Assembly (NCBI GenBank): GCA_015484985.1
Contig: WFUL01000285.1
Span: forward strand, 1 to 10,060
Length of the DNA stretch: 10,060 nucleotides
Reading direction: 5' to 3'
Origin: Anaerolineales bacterium
GTDB taxonomy: Bacteria > Chloroflexota > Anaerolineae > Anaerolineales > DRMV01
The position numbers were made by a program, and so were the translations under genes. Numbering within the stretch: position 1 is the stretch's first letter; each line of letters begins with the position of its first letter. The notes beneath the pieces were generated by a model that saw only the letters and a list, made by a program, of their open reading frames with translations, made no database searches and was not told the DNA's origin. This document shows, piece after piece, positions 1 through 6,347 of the stretch.

Positions 1-20
1 ATCGACTACCGACCAACGAC
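1..20 (-). repeat. Heptamer tandem repeat after leader copy B
   Basis: Read on the minus strand, positions 20-14 are GTCGTTG and 13-7 are GTCGGTA. Positions 6-1 begin a third unit, GTCGAT, which the window edge may cut. The units share GTCG in phase every 7 nt. They start 3 nt after the long leader repeat ends. Related 7-mers sit at the same place after leader copy A. What they do is unknown; a protein- or RNA-binding role is inference. Confidence 0.5.
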
Positions 21-23
21 TGT

Positions 24-108
24 TTAAACGCCAAACGCCCAGCACCCCCGCCCCGCAGGGCGGAAGCGCCGGGCGTAACTCCGGCCAATACCGCACACCT
101 GTTCTGTT
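24..108 (-). repeat. 85-bp leader repeat, copy B
   Basis: This stretch matches 6257-6341 in the same orientation at 83 of 85 positions by direct reading. The two differences are adjacent (TT here, AA in copy A). It begins about where transcription from the promoter at 117-144 should start, so it should form the first 85 nt of a transcript leading to a gene beyond the left edge. It has no convincing coding content. Flanking sequence differs between the copies, which argues for a conserved RNA element rather than a recent large duplication or an assembly error. Confidence 0.9.
35..76 (-). promoter_or_regulatory. 19-bp leader hairpin with UGCG tetraloop, copy B
   Basis: On the minus strand the 19-nt arm starting ACGCCCGGCG pairs without interruption with the arm ending GTGCTGGGCGT around a UGCG loop. 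Fifteen pairs are Watson-Crick and four are G-U. The loop is closed by C-G, giving a cUNCGg-type tetraloop, a class known to be very stable. The hairpin is followed by TTTGGCGTTTAA, which has only short U runs, so it is a poor classical intrinsic terminator. Its role is unknown. Confidence 0.8.
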
Positions 109-116
109 CTTCCCCT

Positions 117-144
117 ATTATAGCACGTTCTTACGCCGCCACAA
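117..144 (-). promoter_or_regulatory. Extended -10 promoter for the module after portal
   Basis: Reading the minus strand, TTGTGG at 144-139 is followed by a 16-nt spacer and a consensus TATAAT at 122-117. TGC directly before the -10 makes an extended -10 motif (TGnTATAAT). The -35 box overlaps the last codons of the portal gene. The predicted start falls near 110, at the start of leader repeat B. The arrangement closely parallels the promoter at 6348-6374. It is sigma-70/sigma-A type, so host RNA polymerase should recognise it. Confidence 0.8.
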
Positions 145-2146
145 TGGCACAGTCACATCCGTTATGCAACGGTGGATGCCCGACCCACCGTTTGCTCACG
201 TATTCCACCACCGTTCCGTCCGCGCTCTCGCCGGTCACCTTCTCCCCTTTCCCCACGAACCATCCTTCAATGCCCACGATCTTGCCGCTCAAACGCTCAC
301 ACAACGGGCAGGATTCCCCGAAGGAAACCCACATCAGATATCGAATCCCGGATGCGACGAATACGGCTTTGGCAATCGCGTTCCCCAATTGCACGTTCTC
401 GTCCTGCGCCTCCTCCGCGGCCCGAATCGCCTTCCAGCGCTCCATCTCATTATCCAGGTCCTGTTCCGGGTCCTCACTCTGCTCCAGTTTCTCCCGCAGC
501 AAAGCCCGGCTCCGGGCGATGTGTCCCGTCGCATACGTGTCCAGATAGGCCCGAACGAAGGCATCCACATCCACGTTCACCTCTTCCGCCCCTACCTCCG
601 CGGCCGCGGCCTCGGCTACCTGCCGCGCGTAGGCCGTCATCACCGGGAGCAATGTCTCGGGGATGTGCTCCCGGTGTCGCTGCAAGTAGTCTTCCAGCCA
701 CAAGAAGAAGGCCTCCTTCCCTTGCTTCCGCAATACCTTTCCGCCCTGTTGTCGAATGTCGTTGGCCTCCTTGCGCATCATCCGCTTGAACGCGTCCAGA
801 ATGGCGTCCGAGTAGACCTCCCGCAACCGTACCCGCACACTTGCCATCCGCCGCGCCGTTTCCATATCCCCGGCCACCGCAGCCCGCGTTTCCCGCCTGC
901 CCCGCCGTCCGGCCTCACCGCTTCTCCCGTTCTGTCCCACCGCCTGGCCGGTCGGAATCATGTTCAGGGGCACCAGATACACGTCGCCCCCGTCAATGGG
1001 ATTCATGTTCTCCATCTCCCGCACGTCGTTGGCGCTCAGCCAGCCCCATTGCCGCCCGATGGCATAGGCTTTGTATCGGCTTTCGGTGTCCCCGCGTAGC
1101 AGTCCCTCCACCAGGAACTGGGCGAAGTACCGCCGTTTCTCTTCTCCCACGAACAGACGCTGCTGGATGGCCTTTTCCCATCGCACCAGCCAGGGCCGCA
1201 AACTGTGGACCACGAACTCGATGCTTTGCTGCTCGATGTTGCTGAACGTGGCACGCTCCAGGTCGGCCAGCATGTGCGGCGGCACCCGGAAAATGCGCGC
1301 CACTTCCGCCACCTGAAACTTCCGCGTCTCCAGAAATTGCGCATCCTCTGGCGGAAGTCCGATGGCCTGGTACTCCATCCCCTCTTCCAGAATGGCCACC
1401 CGGCCCACGTTTTCCGGCCCCTGATGCAACTCCTCCCAGGACTGACGCAGACGCCGATAGGCCTCCTCGCTCAGTTTCCCCGGATGTTTGAGCACCCCTC
1501 CGGGCCGGGCACTGTTGGCGAAAAACCGCTCGCCATACGTCTCCGCGGCCAGGGCAATGCCCAGCGTCCGCCGAAAGTAACTGATGACGCTGTAACCCTT
1601 CAGGCCGTCGAATCCCAGGCCACGAATATGCAGAACCTCGCTCGGCTCCAGGGCCACCCGCCCGTATCGCCGGGAATCGTACACGTACACCAGGCGTCCG
1701 TCCTCCCGCCGCATCACCTCCATGCGGTTGGGCAGCAGAATCCACAAGGCGACGACTCGCCCACCGTTGTCCCGCACAATCTGGGCATATCCGTTGCCCC
1801 ACAAGAGCACATGCATCATCAGCGTGCTGATGAAGTCGAACGAGGTCATATCCTCATTCGGCTCGTCATGCAGAATCCGGTACAGCGGATGCTCCACCGC
1901 CCGTCGCTTCCCCCGTTCCAGGCGCTCGTACACGTGAAGTGGCAGACTGGCTACGCTTTCCGAAAGCACCTTCACCGCAGCCCACACCGCGGTGAGCGTC
2001 AGCGCCGTATCGGGCGTGACCACCACGCTTCCCGGCCCCGCATGGATGGTCATGGCCCGCCACTCCCGGTACAGCTCCCGAAACCAGGAGCGCCGATCGC
2101 CGAAAAGCGCTTTCATTGCCAGCCGCATCCGCTCCCCAATGCCCAT
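131..2146 (-). CDS. Phage portal protein fused to MuF/gp7-like minor head domain
   Basis: The 671-aa product has two parts. Residues 1-400 look like an HK97-family portal: an AVWAAVKVLSESVASLPL segment near 53-70, EHPLYRILHDEPN at 85-97, GNGYAQIVRDNGG at 117-129, HIRGLGFDGLKGYS at 173-186, and NDVREMENMNPIDGGD at 373-388. The portal dodecamer forms the DNA channel at a capsid vertex and docks the terminase. After an Arg/Gly-rich linker (about 403-425), residues 430-671 resemble the SPP1 gp7/Mu F minor head family. They end in CPLCERLSGK (C613, C616) and HPPLHNGCDC (H657, H661, C664, C666), a likely metal-binding set. Portals are usually about 400-450 aa with the minor head protein separate. 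The start has GAGGTG 4 nt upstream and lies 8 nt after the terminase stop. The head-domain assignment is firm; its exact role is inferred. Confidence 0.93.
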   Translation of the reverse strand: MGIGERMRLAMKALFGDRRSWFRELYREWRAMTIHAGPGSVVVTPDTALTLTAVWAAVKVLSESVASLPLHVYERLERGKRRAVEHPLYRILHDEPNEDMTSFDFISTLMMHVLLWGNGYAQIVRDNGGRVVALWILLPNRMEVMRREDGRLVYVYDSRRYGRVALEPSEVLHIRGLGFDGLKGYSVISYFRRTLGIALAAETYGERFFANSARPGGVLKHPGKLSEEAYRRLRQSWEELHQGPENVGRVAILEEGMEYQAIGLPPEDAQFLETRKFQVAEVARIFRVPPHMLADLERATFSNIEQQSIEFVVHSLRPWLVRWEKAIQQRLFVGEEKRRYFAQFLVEGLLRGDTESRYKAYAIGRQWGWLSANDVREMENMNPIDGGDVYLVPLNMIPTGQAVGQNGRSGEAGRRGRRETRAAVAGDMETARRMASVRVRLREVYSDAILDAFKRMMRKEANDIRQQGGKVLRKQGKEAFFLWLEDYLQRHREHIPETLLPVMTAYARQVAEAAAAEVGAEEVNVDVDAFVRAYLDTYATGHIARSRALLREKLEQSEDPEQDLDNEMERWKAIRAAEEAQDENVQLGNAIAKAVFVASGIRYLMWVSFGESCPLCERLSGKIVGIEGWFVGKGEKVTGESADGTVVEYVSKRWVGHPPLHNGCDCAIVAA

Positions 2147-2154
2147 GTCTCACC

Positions 2155-3762
2155 TCACAGAGTCCGAATGCCGCGCTGATCGTACACCGAACCGCTCCCC
2201 GCCAGCCCGTGCCGCATGGCCCGGTCCAGCGCCATGATCAAAGCCACCATCCCGTCAATCTTTTCCCGGCTCTTCTTCTTGTTCGGCTTCACGTTCCCGG
2301 CCGCGTCCGTATCCACCACCAGATTGTCCGCCATCCACCGCAACACCGGATGGCCACCGTGCGCCAGCCTTTTCTCCTTCACCAGGCGCAAAAGTTCTTT
2401 GGTGGGCGGACTCATGCTCCGGAACCCCTGTCCGAACTGAACCATCTCGAATCCCCGGGCTTCCAGTTCCTGGCTCACCTGAATGGCCCCCCAGCGGTCG
2501 AAGGCAATCTCTTTGATTCGGAACCGCTTCCCCAGCTCCTCGATGTCCACCACAATGCGTCTGAAGTCGATGACTTCCCCGGGCGTGGCCGTGATGTAAC
2601 CGTGACGGGCCCAAACGGGATAGGGCACCCGGTCTTTCCGGGCCCGCTCTTCCATGTTTTCTTCCGGGACCCAGAACCGCGGCACAACCCAATACGGCTC
2701 TCCATCTTTCTCCGGCGGAAACACCAGCACAAAGGCCGCAATGTCCACGGTGGTCGCCAGGTCCAGCCCCCCAAAGCACACCCGACCCTCAAGCGTCTTC
2801 TCATCTACCGGCGTGGCGCATTGGTCCCAGTCCTCCATAGGAAGCCAGCGCTCCGCCTGGGCCGTCCACTGGTTCAGGTGCAACCGCCGGAACGTGTTCT
2901 GATAGGCCGGCGATTGCAGGGCCTTCATGGCCTCCCGGCGCAGGTAGTCCAGTTTCACCGTGTGCCCCAGGCTGGGGTTGGCCTTAGCCCATGCCCGCTC
3001 ATCCGTCCAATCGTCATCATCCTCGGCTTTGAAAATCACGGGATAGAAGGCATCGTCCGGCACGATGCCTTTGAGTACCCGCTCCGCGTATTCGTGTTGC
3101 TCCCAGCAAATGCTCTCCCGGTCCCATCCCGCGGTCGTGATGCTCCAGATGAGCGGTTGCCGCCGGGCCCCCGTGCTGGTGGTCAGCACGTCCCACAGTT
3201 CCCGGTTCGGCTGCGCGTGGAGTTCGTCGAACACGATGCCGTGGGCGTTGATACCGTGCTTGGTATATGCCTCACTCGAAAGCACCCGGTACACCGAACC
3301 CGTCGCCGGCACCACGATGGACCGCTTGTAAACCTCGCTTCGCCGTTCCAGAACGTCGCTCATCTCTACCATCGTCTTCGCCATCTGAAACACAATGGCG
3401 GCTTGCTCTTCGTCCGCGGCCGCACTGTAGATTTCCGCGGCCGGCTCCCCATCCATGAAAAGCAGGTACAGCGCGACTCCAGCCGCCAGTTCCGACTTTC
3501 CGTTCTTGCGTGGCACTTCTACATAGACCTCCCGAAATCTCCGCGTTCCATCCTTCTTTCGCTTCCACCCGAACACATCCCGAATCACCTTCTCCTGCCA
3601 GGGCAGCAGGTTGAAGGGTTGTCCCATCCACTCCCCTTTGGTGTGCCGAAGCACCCGTCGGAAAAATCGCACGGCCACCTCGGCCGCTTGCTCATCGAAG
3701 TAGTACTGTTCACCCAAAGCCCCTGTGGGAGAAATCTCATCCAACCACGGCTTCCACGCCAT
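2155..3762 (-). CDS. terL: Terminase large subunit (TerL), HK97-like
   Basis: The 535-aa product is the packaging motor that pumps DNA through the portal and cuts concatemers. The ATPase domain shows Walker A PRKNGKS at 84-90, Walker B GIVFDE at 175-180 and a coupling motif SITTAG at 207-212. The C-terminal RNase H-fold nuclease has candidate metal-binding acids D334 (GLDLA), D422 (AFDRWG) and D503 (KIDGMVALIMALDRA). The segment VQFGQGFRSMSPPTKEL (441-457) is typical of the family. Length is normal and no motif is missing. The start overlaps the small-subunit gene by 26 nt, with GAGGAG 10 nt upstream. With HNH and a P27-type TerS next to it, a cos-type cutting mechanism is the likeliest inference. 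Confidence 0.97.
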   Translation of the reverse strand: MAWKPWLDEISPTGALGEQYYFDEQAAEVAVRFFRRVLRHTKGEWMGQPFNLLPWQEKVIRDVFGWKRKKDGTRRFREVYVEVPRKNGKSELAAGVALYLLFMDGEPAAEIYSAAADEEQAAIVFQMAKTMVEMSDVLERRSEVYKRSIVVPATGSVYRVLSSEAYTKHGINAHGIVFDELHAQPNRELWDVLTTSTGARRQPLIWSITTAGWDRESICWEQHEYAERVLKGIVPDDAFYPVIFKAEDDDDWTDERAWAKANPSLGHTVKLDYLRREAMKALQSPAYQNTFRRLHLNQWTAQAERWLPMEDWDQCATPVDEKTLEGRVCFGGLDLATTVDIAAFVLVFPPEKDGEPYWVVPRFWVPEENMEERARKDRVPYPVWARHGYITATPGEVIDFRRIVVDIEELGKRFRIKEIAFDRWGAIQVSQELEARGFEMVQFGQGFRSMSPPTKELLRLVKEKRLAHGGHPVLRWMADNLVVDTDAAGNVKPNKKKSREKIDGMVALIMALDRAMRHGLAGSGSVYDQRGIRTL

Positions 3763-4258
3763 CGTCGATTTTCTCCTCGGCCCGGTCGCCTTCCCCGTTC
3801 TCTCCGAACAGCAGTTCCCACAGGTCGTCCTCTGGGGGGCGCATCGTGGCTATCTTGGCCCTGGCCGCGGGCGTCAGTCCGAAGTGGGCCGCAAACTCCT
3901 TGAAGGCCCGCGCATTGTCACGCCACACCTGGAGGGCCGGGTTCTTCTTCACCGTCCCCTTGTCCCCCTCCACGGTGATTCCCAGTGCCCGCACTTCCTC
4001 CAGGGCCTGCATGGCCAGGTCATAATGGATGCACATGAGTTGCAGGGCCACAAGGTCGCCCCTCGTCAACACCCCGGCCTCCACCAGAACCCGGCCCACG
4101 CTCCTCCACAGGGCTCGTCCATACTTCCCCAGGCCCCGCGGGGCCCGTGGGAGCCGGGTCACTGCCCCATACTCCGGCTCCTCGGGCAGCCGTCGCTTAC
4201 CCGGATTACCTGCCAGACGCTTCAAAGCCGTGGGTTTTGGCGGCCGCCCCCTCATCAT
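3737..4258 (-). CDS. terS: Terminase small subunit, P27 family
   Basis: The 173-aa product begins with GRPPKPTALKRLAGNPGKR (residues 4-22), the hallmark N-terminus of P27-family small terminases. A helical middle (about 45-95) and KNPALQVWRDNARAFKEFAAHFGLT (about 104-128) follow, also typical. The family recognises the phage packaging site and regulates TerL. The tail is acidic, including EDDLWELLFGENGEG. The ATG overlaps the HNH stop as ATGA, with GGGAGG about 8 nt upstream, so translation is probably coupled. A second in-frame ATG follows immediately, so the start is uncertain by one codon. Confidence 0.95.
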   Translation of the reverse strand: MMRGRPPKPTALKRLAGNPGKRRLPEEPEYGAVTRLPRAPRGLGKYGRALWRSVGRVLVEAGVLTRGDLVALQLMCIHYDLAMQALEEVRALGITVEGDKGTVKKNPALQVWRDNARAFKEFAAHFGLTPAARAKIATMRPPEDDLWELLFGENGEGDRAEEKIDDGVEAVVG

Positions 4259-4713
4259 TCTCGCCCCTCCCGAGGCCCGGGGGAATTTTTGCGATTTTCG
4301 CGGCGGCGCCCGCGTGGCGCCGGGCGGGTCTCGGCATTTTCCGCCCCAGGAATTTCCACCCCCCTACCCCTTCGCTCCTGCGCCGTTTTGCGTGCATGGC
4401 AGGAGCGACACAGAGGTTGCAGGTTTTCGAAAGAATCATCCCCGCCCAGATGACGAGGAAGAATGTGGTCCACCTCGGTCGCCAAGGCAATCTCCCCGCG
4501 CTCCCGGTGAATCCCGAAGGGATCGGCACATAAGGGATGCCTCTTCAGGACCATCAAACGCAATTTCCGCCATCGCGCTCCATATCCACGTTGCGCCGCC
4601 GTGCCTCTGTTCTTGGCATCCTCACGGCTCAACAGGGCGCGATGTTCCGGACAGTACCGCTCCTTTCTCCCCACCAGGCGTATGCATCCCGGCCACCGAC
4701 ACGGTTTTCTCAT
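4255..4713 (-). CDS. HNH endonuclease next to terminase
   Basis: The 152-aa product has a zinc-binding frame (C5, C10, C21, H24; C62; C102, C105) around an HNH core: VDHI (81-84, catalytic H83), HLGGDDSFENLQPLC (88-102, N98) and CRSCHARKT with H106. Small HNH proteins beside terminase genes are known packaging partners, as in HK97 gp74, and help TerL cleave at cos. I chose the ATG at 4713 because AGGAGGT sits 7-8 nt upstream and the ATG overlaps the preceding stop as ATGA. The frame is open back to 4794, but that N-terminus lacks these signals. The last 30 residues are Arg- and Pro-rich and probably disordered, perhaps DNA-binding. Confidence 0.93.
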   Translation of the reverse strand: MRKPCRWPGCIRLVGRKERYCPEHRALLSREDAKNRGTAAQRGYGARWRKLRLMVLKRHPLCADPFGIHRERGEIALATEVDHILPRHLGGDDSFENLQPLCRSCHARKTAQERRGRGVEIPGAENAETRPAPRGRRRENRKNSPGPREGRE

Positions 4714-4808
4714 CGCCACCACCTCCTGGCCAGCCATAACATCAACTGGCCAAAAAGCACCAAAATCGCCAATGACACTCCATACAGCCACCAAAACGCT
4801 TCATTCAC
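4710..4808 (-). CDS. 32-aa single-span membrane microprotein
   Basis: This small frame starts at GTG (4808-4806), with GGAG 7 nt upstream. The start overlaps the preceding gene's end (GTGAATGA), and its own TGA overlaps the HNH start (ATGA). The peptide has Trp-rich ends and one hydrophobic segment of about 20 residues (roughly 8-27, core LYGVSLAILVLFGQLMLWLA), then a basic tail ARRWWR, which predicts a cytoplasmic C-terminus. Stop/start coupling on both sides and a clear membrane segment argue for a real gene. Without it, 87 bp of this tightly packed operon would be empty. It could be a lysis accessory such as a holin partner or pinholin-like peptide. I recognise no family. An ATG at 4844 in the same frame would give a 44-aa form. 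Confidence 0.6.
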   Translation of the reverse strand: MNEAFWWLYGVSLAILVLFGQLMLWLARRWWR

Positions 4809-5064
4809 GTCCCCGCTCCAATAAGGCCACCATCCTCGTGTCATGCTGCTGCAAATGGTCACGTACTGCCCGAACCTCATCCGTAAGTGCATCGAGGGCG
4901 CGCACCAGCGCGTCTCGCTCCTCTTTGAGGAAATCACGCCAGGCCTCTTCCCTCCGCTCTAAGTACAGGTTGAACTGCTTCTGCTGCTGGAGGGCGAAGT
5001 AAATGAACACCGCGACCAGAGGAACCTGCACAAGCACCGAAAGCCAGTCTGTCCCCGCTCCCAT
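4801..5064 (-). CDS. 87-aa membrane-anchored coiled-coil protein
   Basis: The start was placed at the ATG at 5064, which overlaps the lysozyme stop as TAATG and has AGGAG about 7 nt upstream. An upstream in-frame ATG at 5109 lies inside the lysozyme gene and is less likely. The product has one N-terminal membrane span (about 7-24, LSVLVQVPLVAVFIYFAL). A charged heptad-like helix follows to the C-terminus (about 28-85), including RREEAWRDFLKEERDALVRAL. That is the layout of phage holin-associated or spanin-like proteins and of XhlA-type haemolysin-related lysis proteins. Its place between lysozyme and packaging genes supports a lysis role, but I do not recognise the family. Confidence 0.8.
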   Translation of the reverse strand: MGAGTDWLSVLVQVPLVAVFIYFALQQQKQFNLYLERREEAWRDFLKEERDALVRALDALTDEVRAVRDHLQQHDTRMVALLERGRE

Positions 5065-5942
5065 TACGAACTCTCCTGCGCAGGTTTGGCAAATTGCAGG
5101 GAAATCCACTTTCCTGCCCCTATCCGGCCCCAGGGAGCATACTCACCTTCGTTGCGCACGTCGTATACGTGAACGATATCCCCCCGGTGTAAGAGCCCGA
5201 TTACGGGATAGTGCACGCCGGGGCCTTGTCGCACCCGCAAGGCCAATGCCGTCACCTGGTAGGCCACCCCTGGGCTTGCTGGTGCTGACCCCGGCGCGAT
5301 ACCCGAAACCAGGAATTCCAGCCGGTTCAACCGCCACCAGACCATGTTGTCCCGGCTCATGCCTGCGAAGGCAAACAGGTCCTCAAGAGAACCGTTGAAG
5401 CGGTTCCGGTCGATATTCCGGGGATATCCCGGCACCCGACCCTTGCTGGTGTACTGCCAGAAGGTCCAGGTGTCCCAGCCCTCCGGCAGGGAAGGTTCGG
5501 GAGACTGGGTGTAATGGGCAATCCACAAAGACCAGTCGTGCGGAGGGGGAGGGCCTAAAAGGCGGGCAAACCCCGGCGAGGTGTACAGGATAGGCACCCG
5601 GTCAAAGCGCCGTTCGATTTCGTCCATGCAGGCCGCGACTTGAGCCCAAGTGGTCTCCCGCTCTACATCCAGCACCGGGGGCAATTCGCCCAGGTCGCCC
5701 GTGGCCGCCACGGTGTTGTAAAAGGCTTCCGCCTGTTGCACCGGGTCCACGTCGGGCCGGAAAAAGTGATAGGCACCCCGCAGCACCAACCCCTGGCTCT
5801 CCCGCCAGTGCCGATTGAACTTGGGGTCTTCCCACGTCCCTTCCGAGGCCTTGATGAAGGCAAACCAAATTCCCCCACGGGCCACCAAGAGCCAGTCCAA
5901 CTCTGGTTGCCACTTACTGGCGTCGATTCCTTCCACAGGCAT
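5064..5942 (-). CDS. Endolysin: GH25 lysozyme with C-terminal SH3-like domain
   Basis: The 292-aa product is a cell-wall muramidase that cleaves between N-acetylmuramic acid and N-acetylglucosamine. The GH25 barrel spans about residues 3-195: GIDASKWQ at 5-12 (D7), FIKASEG at 29-35, GAYHFFRP at 56-63, PPVLDVE at 88-94 with the catalytic pair D92/E94, LWIAHYT at 139-145, TFWQYTS at 160-166 and NIDRNRFNG at 176-184. Residues 226-286 resemble a bacterial SH3 wall-binding domain (LRVRQGPGVHYPVIGLLHRGD). No signal peptide is visible, so export to the wall should need a holin, consistent with the gene 3 nt upstream. GGAGG lies 8 nt before the ATG. GH25 endolysins suit phages of Gram-positive or thick-walled hosts. 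Confidence 0.95.
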   Translation of the reverse strand: MPVEGIDASKWQPELDWLLVARGGIWFAFIKASEGTWEDPKFNRHWRESQGLVLRGAYHFFRPDVDPVQQAEAFYNTVAATGDLGELPPVLDVERETTWAQVAACMDEIERRFDRVPILYTSPGFARLLGPPPPHDWSLWIAHYTQSPEPSLPEGWDTWTFWQYTSKGRVPGYPRNIDRNRFNGSLEDLFAFAGMSRDNMVWWRLNRLEFLVSGIAPGSAPASPGVAYQVTALALRVRQGPGVHYPVIGLLHRGDIVHVYDVRNEGEYAPWGRIGAGKWISLQFAKPAQESS

Positions 5943-5945
5943 GTA

Positions 5946-6215
5946 TTACCCCTCCGCCTGCGGCCAGCGCTTGTTGATGAAGTCGTAAATACCGCTGGCG
6001 GCCATGCCCCAGAACAGCACCTTGATGAACACTTCCACATACGGAAGGGCATTGGGAATGAAATCCGGCAGGGAATACACCGTTGCCACCAGCGCACCCA
6101 CTACAAAGCTCGCCAGGGTCAGAGCATGCCCTTGAAGGTTGAACTTCTTGATGAACTCCACCATCCCAAAGATGAGAACCACGGCCTCAATTCCGGCAAT
6201 CGCTTGCAGCTCCAT
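5946..6215 (-). CDS. Holin-like membrane protein (89 aa)
   Basis: The product is small and strongly hydrophobic, with three probable membrane spans: about residues 7-22 (AGIEAVVLIFGMVEFI), 31-49 (ALTLASFVVGALVATVYSL) and 58-80 (ending FWGMAASGIYDFI). The tail is short and polar with a few charges. Size, topology and position immediately before a signal-less endolysin make a class I-type holin the best call. Holins form the membrane lesions that release endolysin at a set time. The ATG follows an ideal AGGAGG by about 7 nt. It is the first gene after the promoter and structured leader at 6216-6374. The family is inferred from layout, not from a recognised motif. Confidence 0.8.
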   Translation of the reverse strand: MELQAIAGIEAVVLIFGMVEFIKKFNLQGHALTLASFVVGALVATVYSLPDFIPNALPYVEVFIKVLFWGMAASGIYDFINKRWPQAEG

Positions 6216-6231
6216 GATCCACCTCCTCTAC

Positions 6232-6252
6232 CAACGGCTGTCGGCTACCGGC
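6232..6252 (-). repeat. Heptamer tandem repeat after leader copy A
   Basis: On the minus strand three direct 7-mers run without gaps: GCCGGTA (6252-6246), GCCGACA (6245-6239) and GCCGTTG (6238-6232). They begin 4 nt after the long leader repeat and end just before the AGGAGG of the holin gene. The matching place after leader copy B carries GTCG-based 7-mers. The position is conserved while the sequence has drifted, which suggests, without proof, that the 7-nt period matters. Confidence 0.55.
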
Positions 6253-6256
6253 CTTC

Positions 6257-6341
6257 TTAAACGCCAAACGCCCAGCACCCCCGCCCCGCAGGGCGGAAGC
6301 GCCGGGCGTAACTCCGGCCTTTACCGCACACCTGTTCTGTT
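6257..6341 (-). repeat. 85-bp leader repeat, copy A
   Basis: This copy matches 24-108 at 83 of 85 positions in the same orientation. It lies in the 5' untranslated leader of the lysis-packaging operon, between the predicted transcription start near 6341 and the holin ATG at 6215. The first 20 nt on the transcript strand (AACAGAACAGGTGTGCGGTA) are identical in both copies, as are the last 63 nt containing the long hairpin. The promoters just upstream are similar in layout but differ in sequence, so the conserved unit is the transcribed RNA. Function is inferred as cis-acting RNA. Confidence 0.92.
6268..6309 (-). promoter_or_regulatory. 19-bp leader hairpin with UGCG tetraloop, copy A
   Basis: The structure is identical to that at 35-76: two 19-nt arms pair completely (four G-U pairs) around a UGCG loop closed by C-G. 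An earlier segment, GCCGG at about 6313-6317, could instead pair with CCGGC inside the 5' arm. That would give a weaker, mutually exclusive hairpin. The hairpin lies roughly 33-74 nt downstream of the predicted transcript start. Confidence 0.8.
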
Positions 6342-6347
6342 GTCCTC

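Noticed and set aside
35..76. Simple intrinsic terminator after the portal gene
   Set aside because: The hairpin is strong, but no U tract follows it. A promoter directly precedes it, and an identical copy sits in the leader of an active operon.
164..2179. Plus-strand frames of 311 and 324 codons opposite the portal gene
   Set aside because: They are complementary shadows of the portal coding frame, with no domain signature and no operon context.
2116..3903. Long open frame on the plus strand (595 codons), opposite TerL
   Set aside because: It is the antisense shadow of the strongly conserved terminase gene in GC-rich DNA. Its composition is His/Pro/Arg-rich with no recognisable motif.
4714..4794. 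27-residue N-terminal extension of the HNH gene
   Set aside because: The ATG at 4713 has AGGAGGT upstream and an ATGA overlap with the 32-aa frame. The extension has neither.
24..6341. Leader repeats as att sites, terminal repeats or an assembly duplicate
   Set aside because: The copies differ at two positions, have different flanks, lie at matching places after promoters and enclose core phage genes. No integrase or tRNA is visible.
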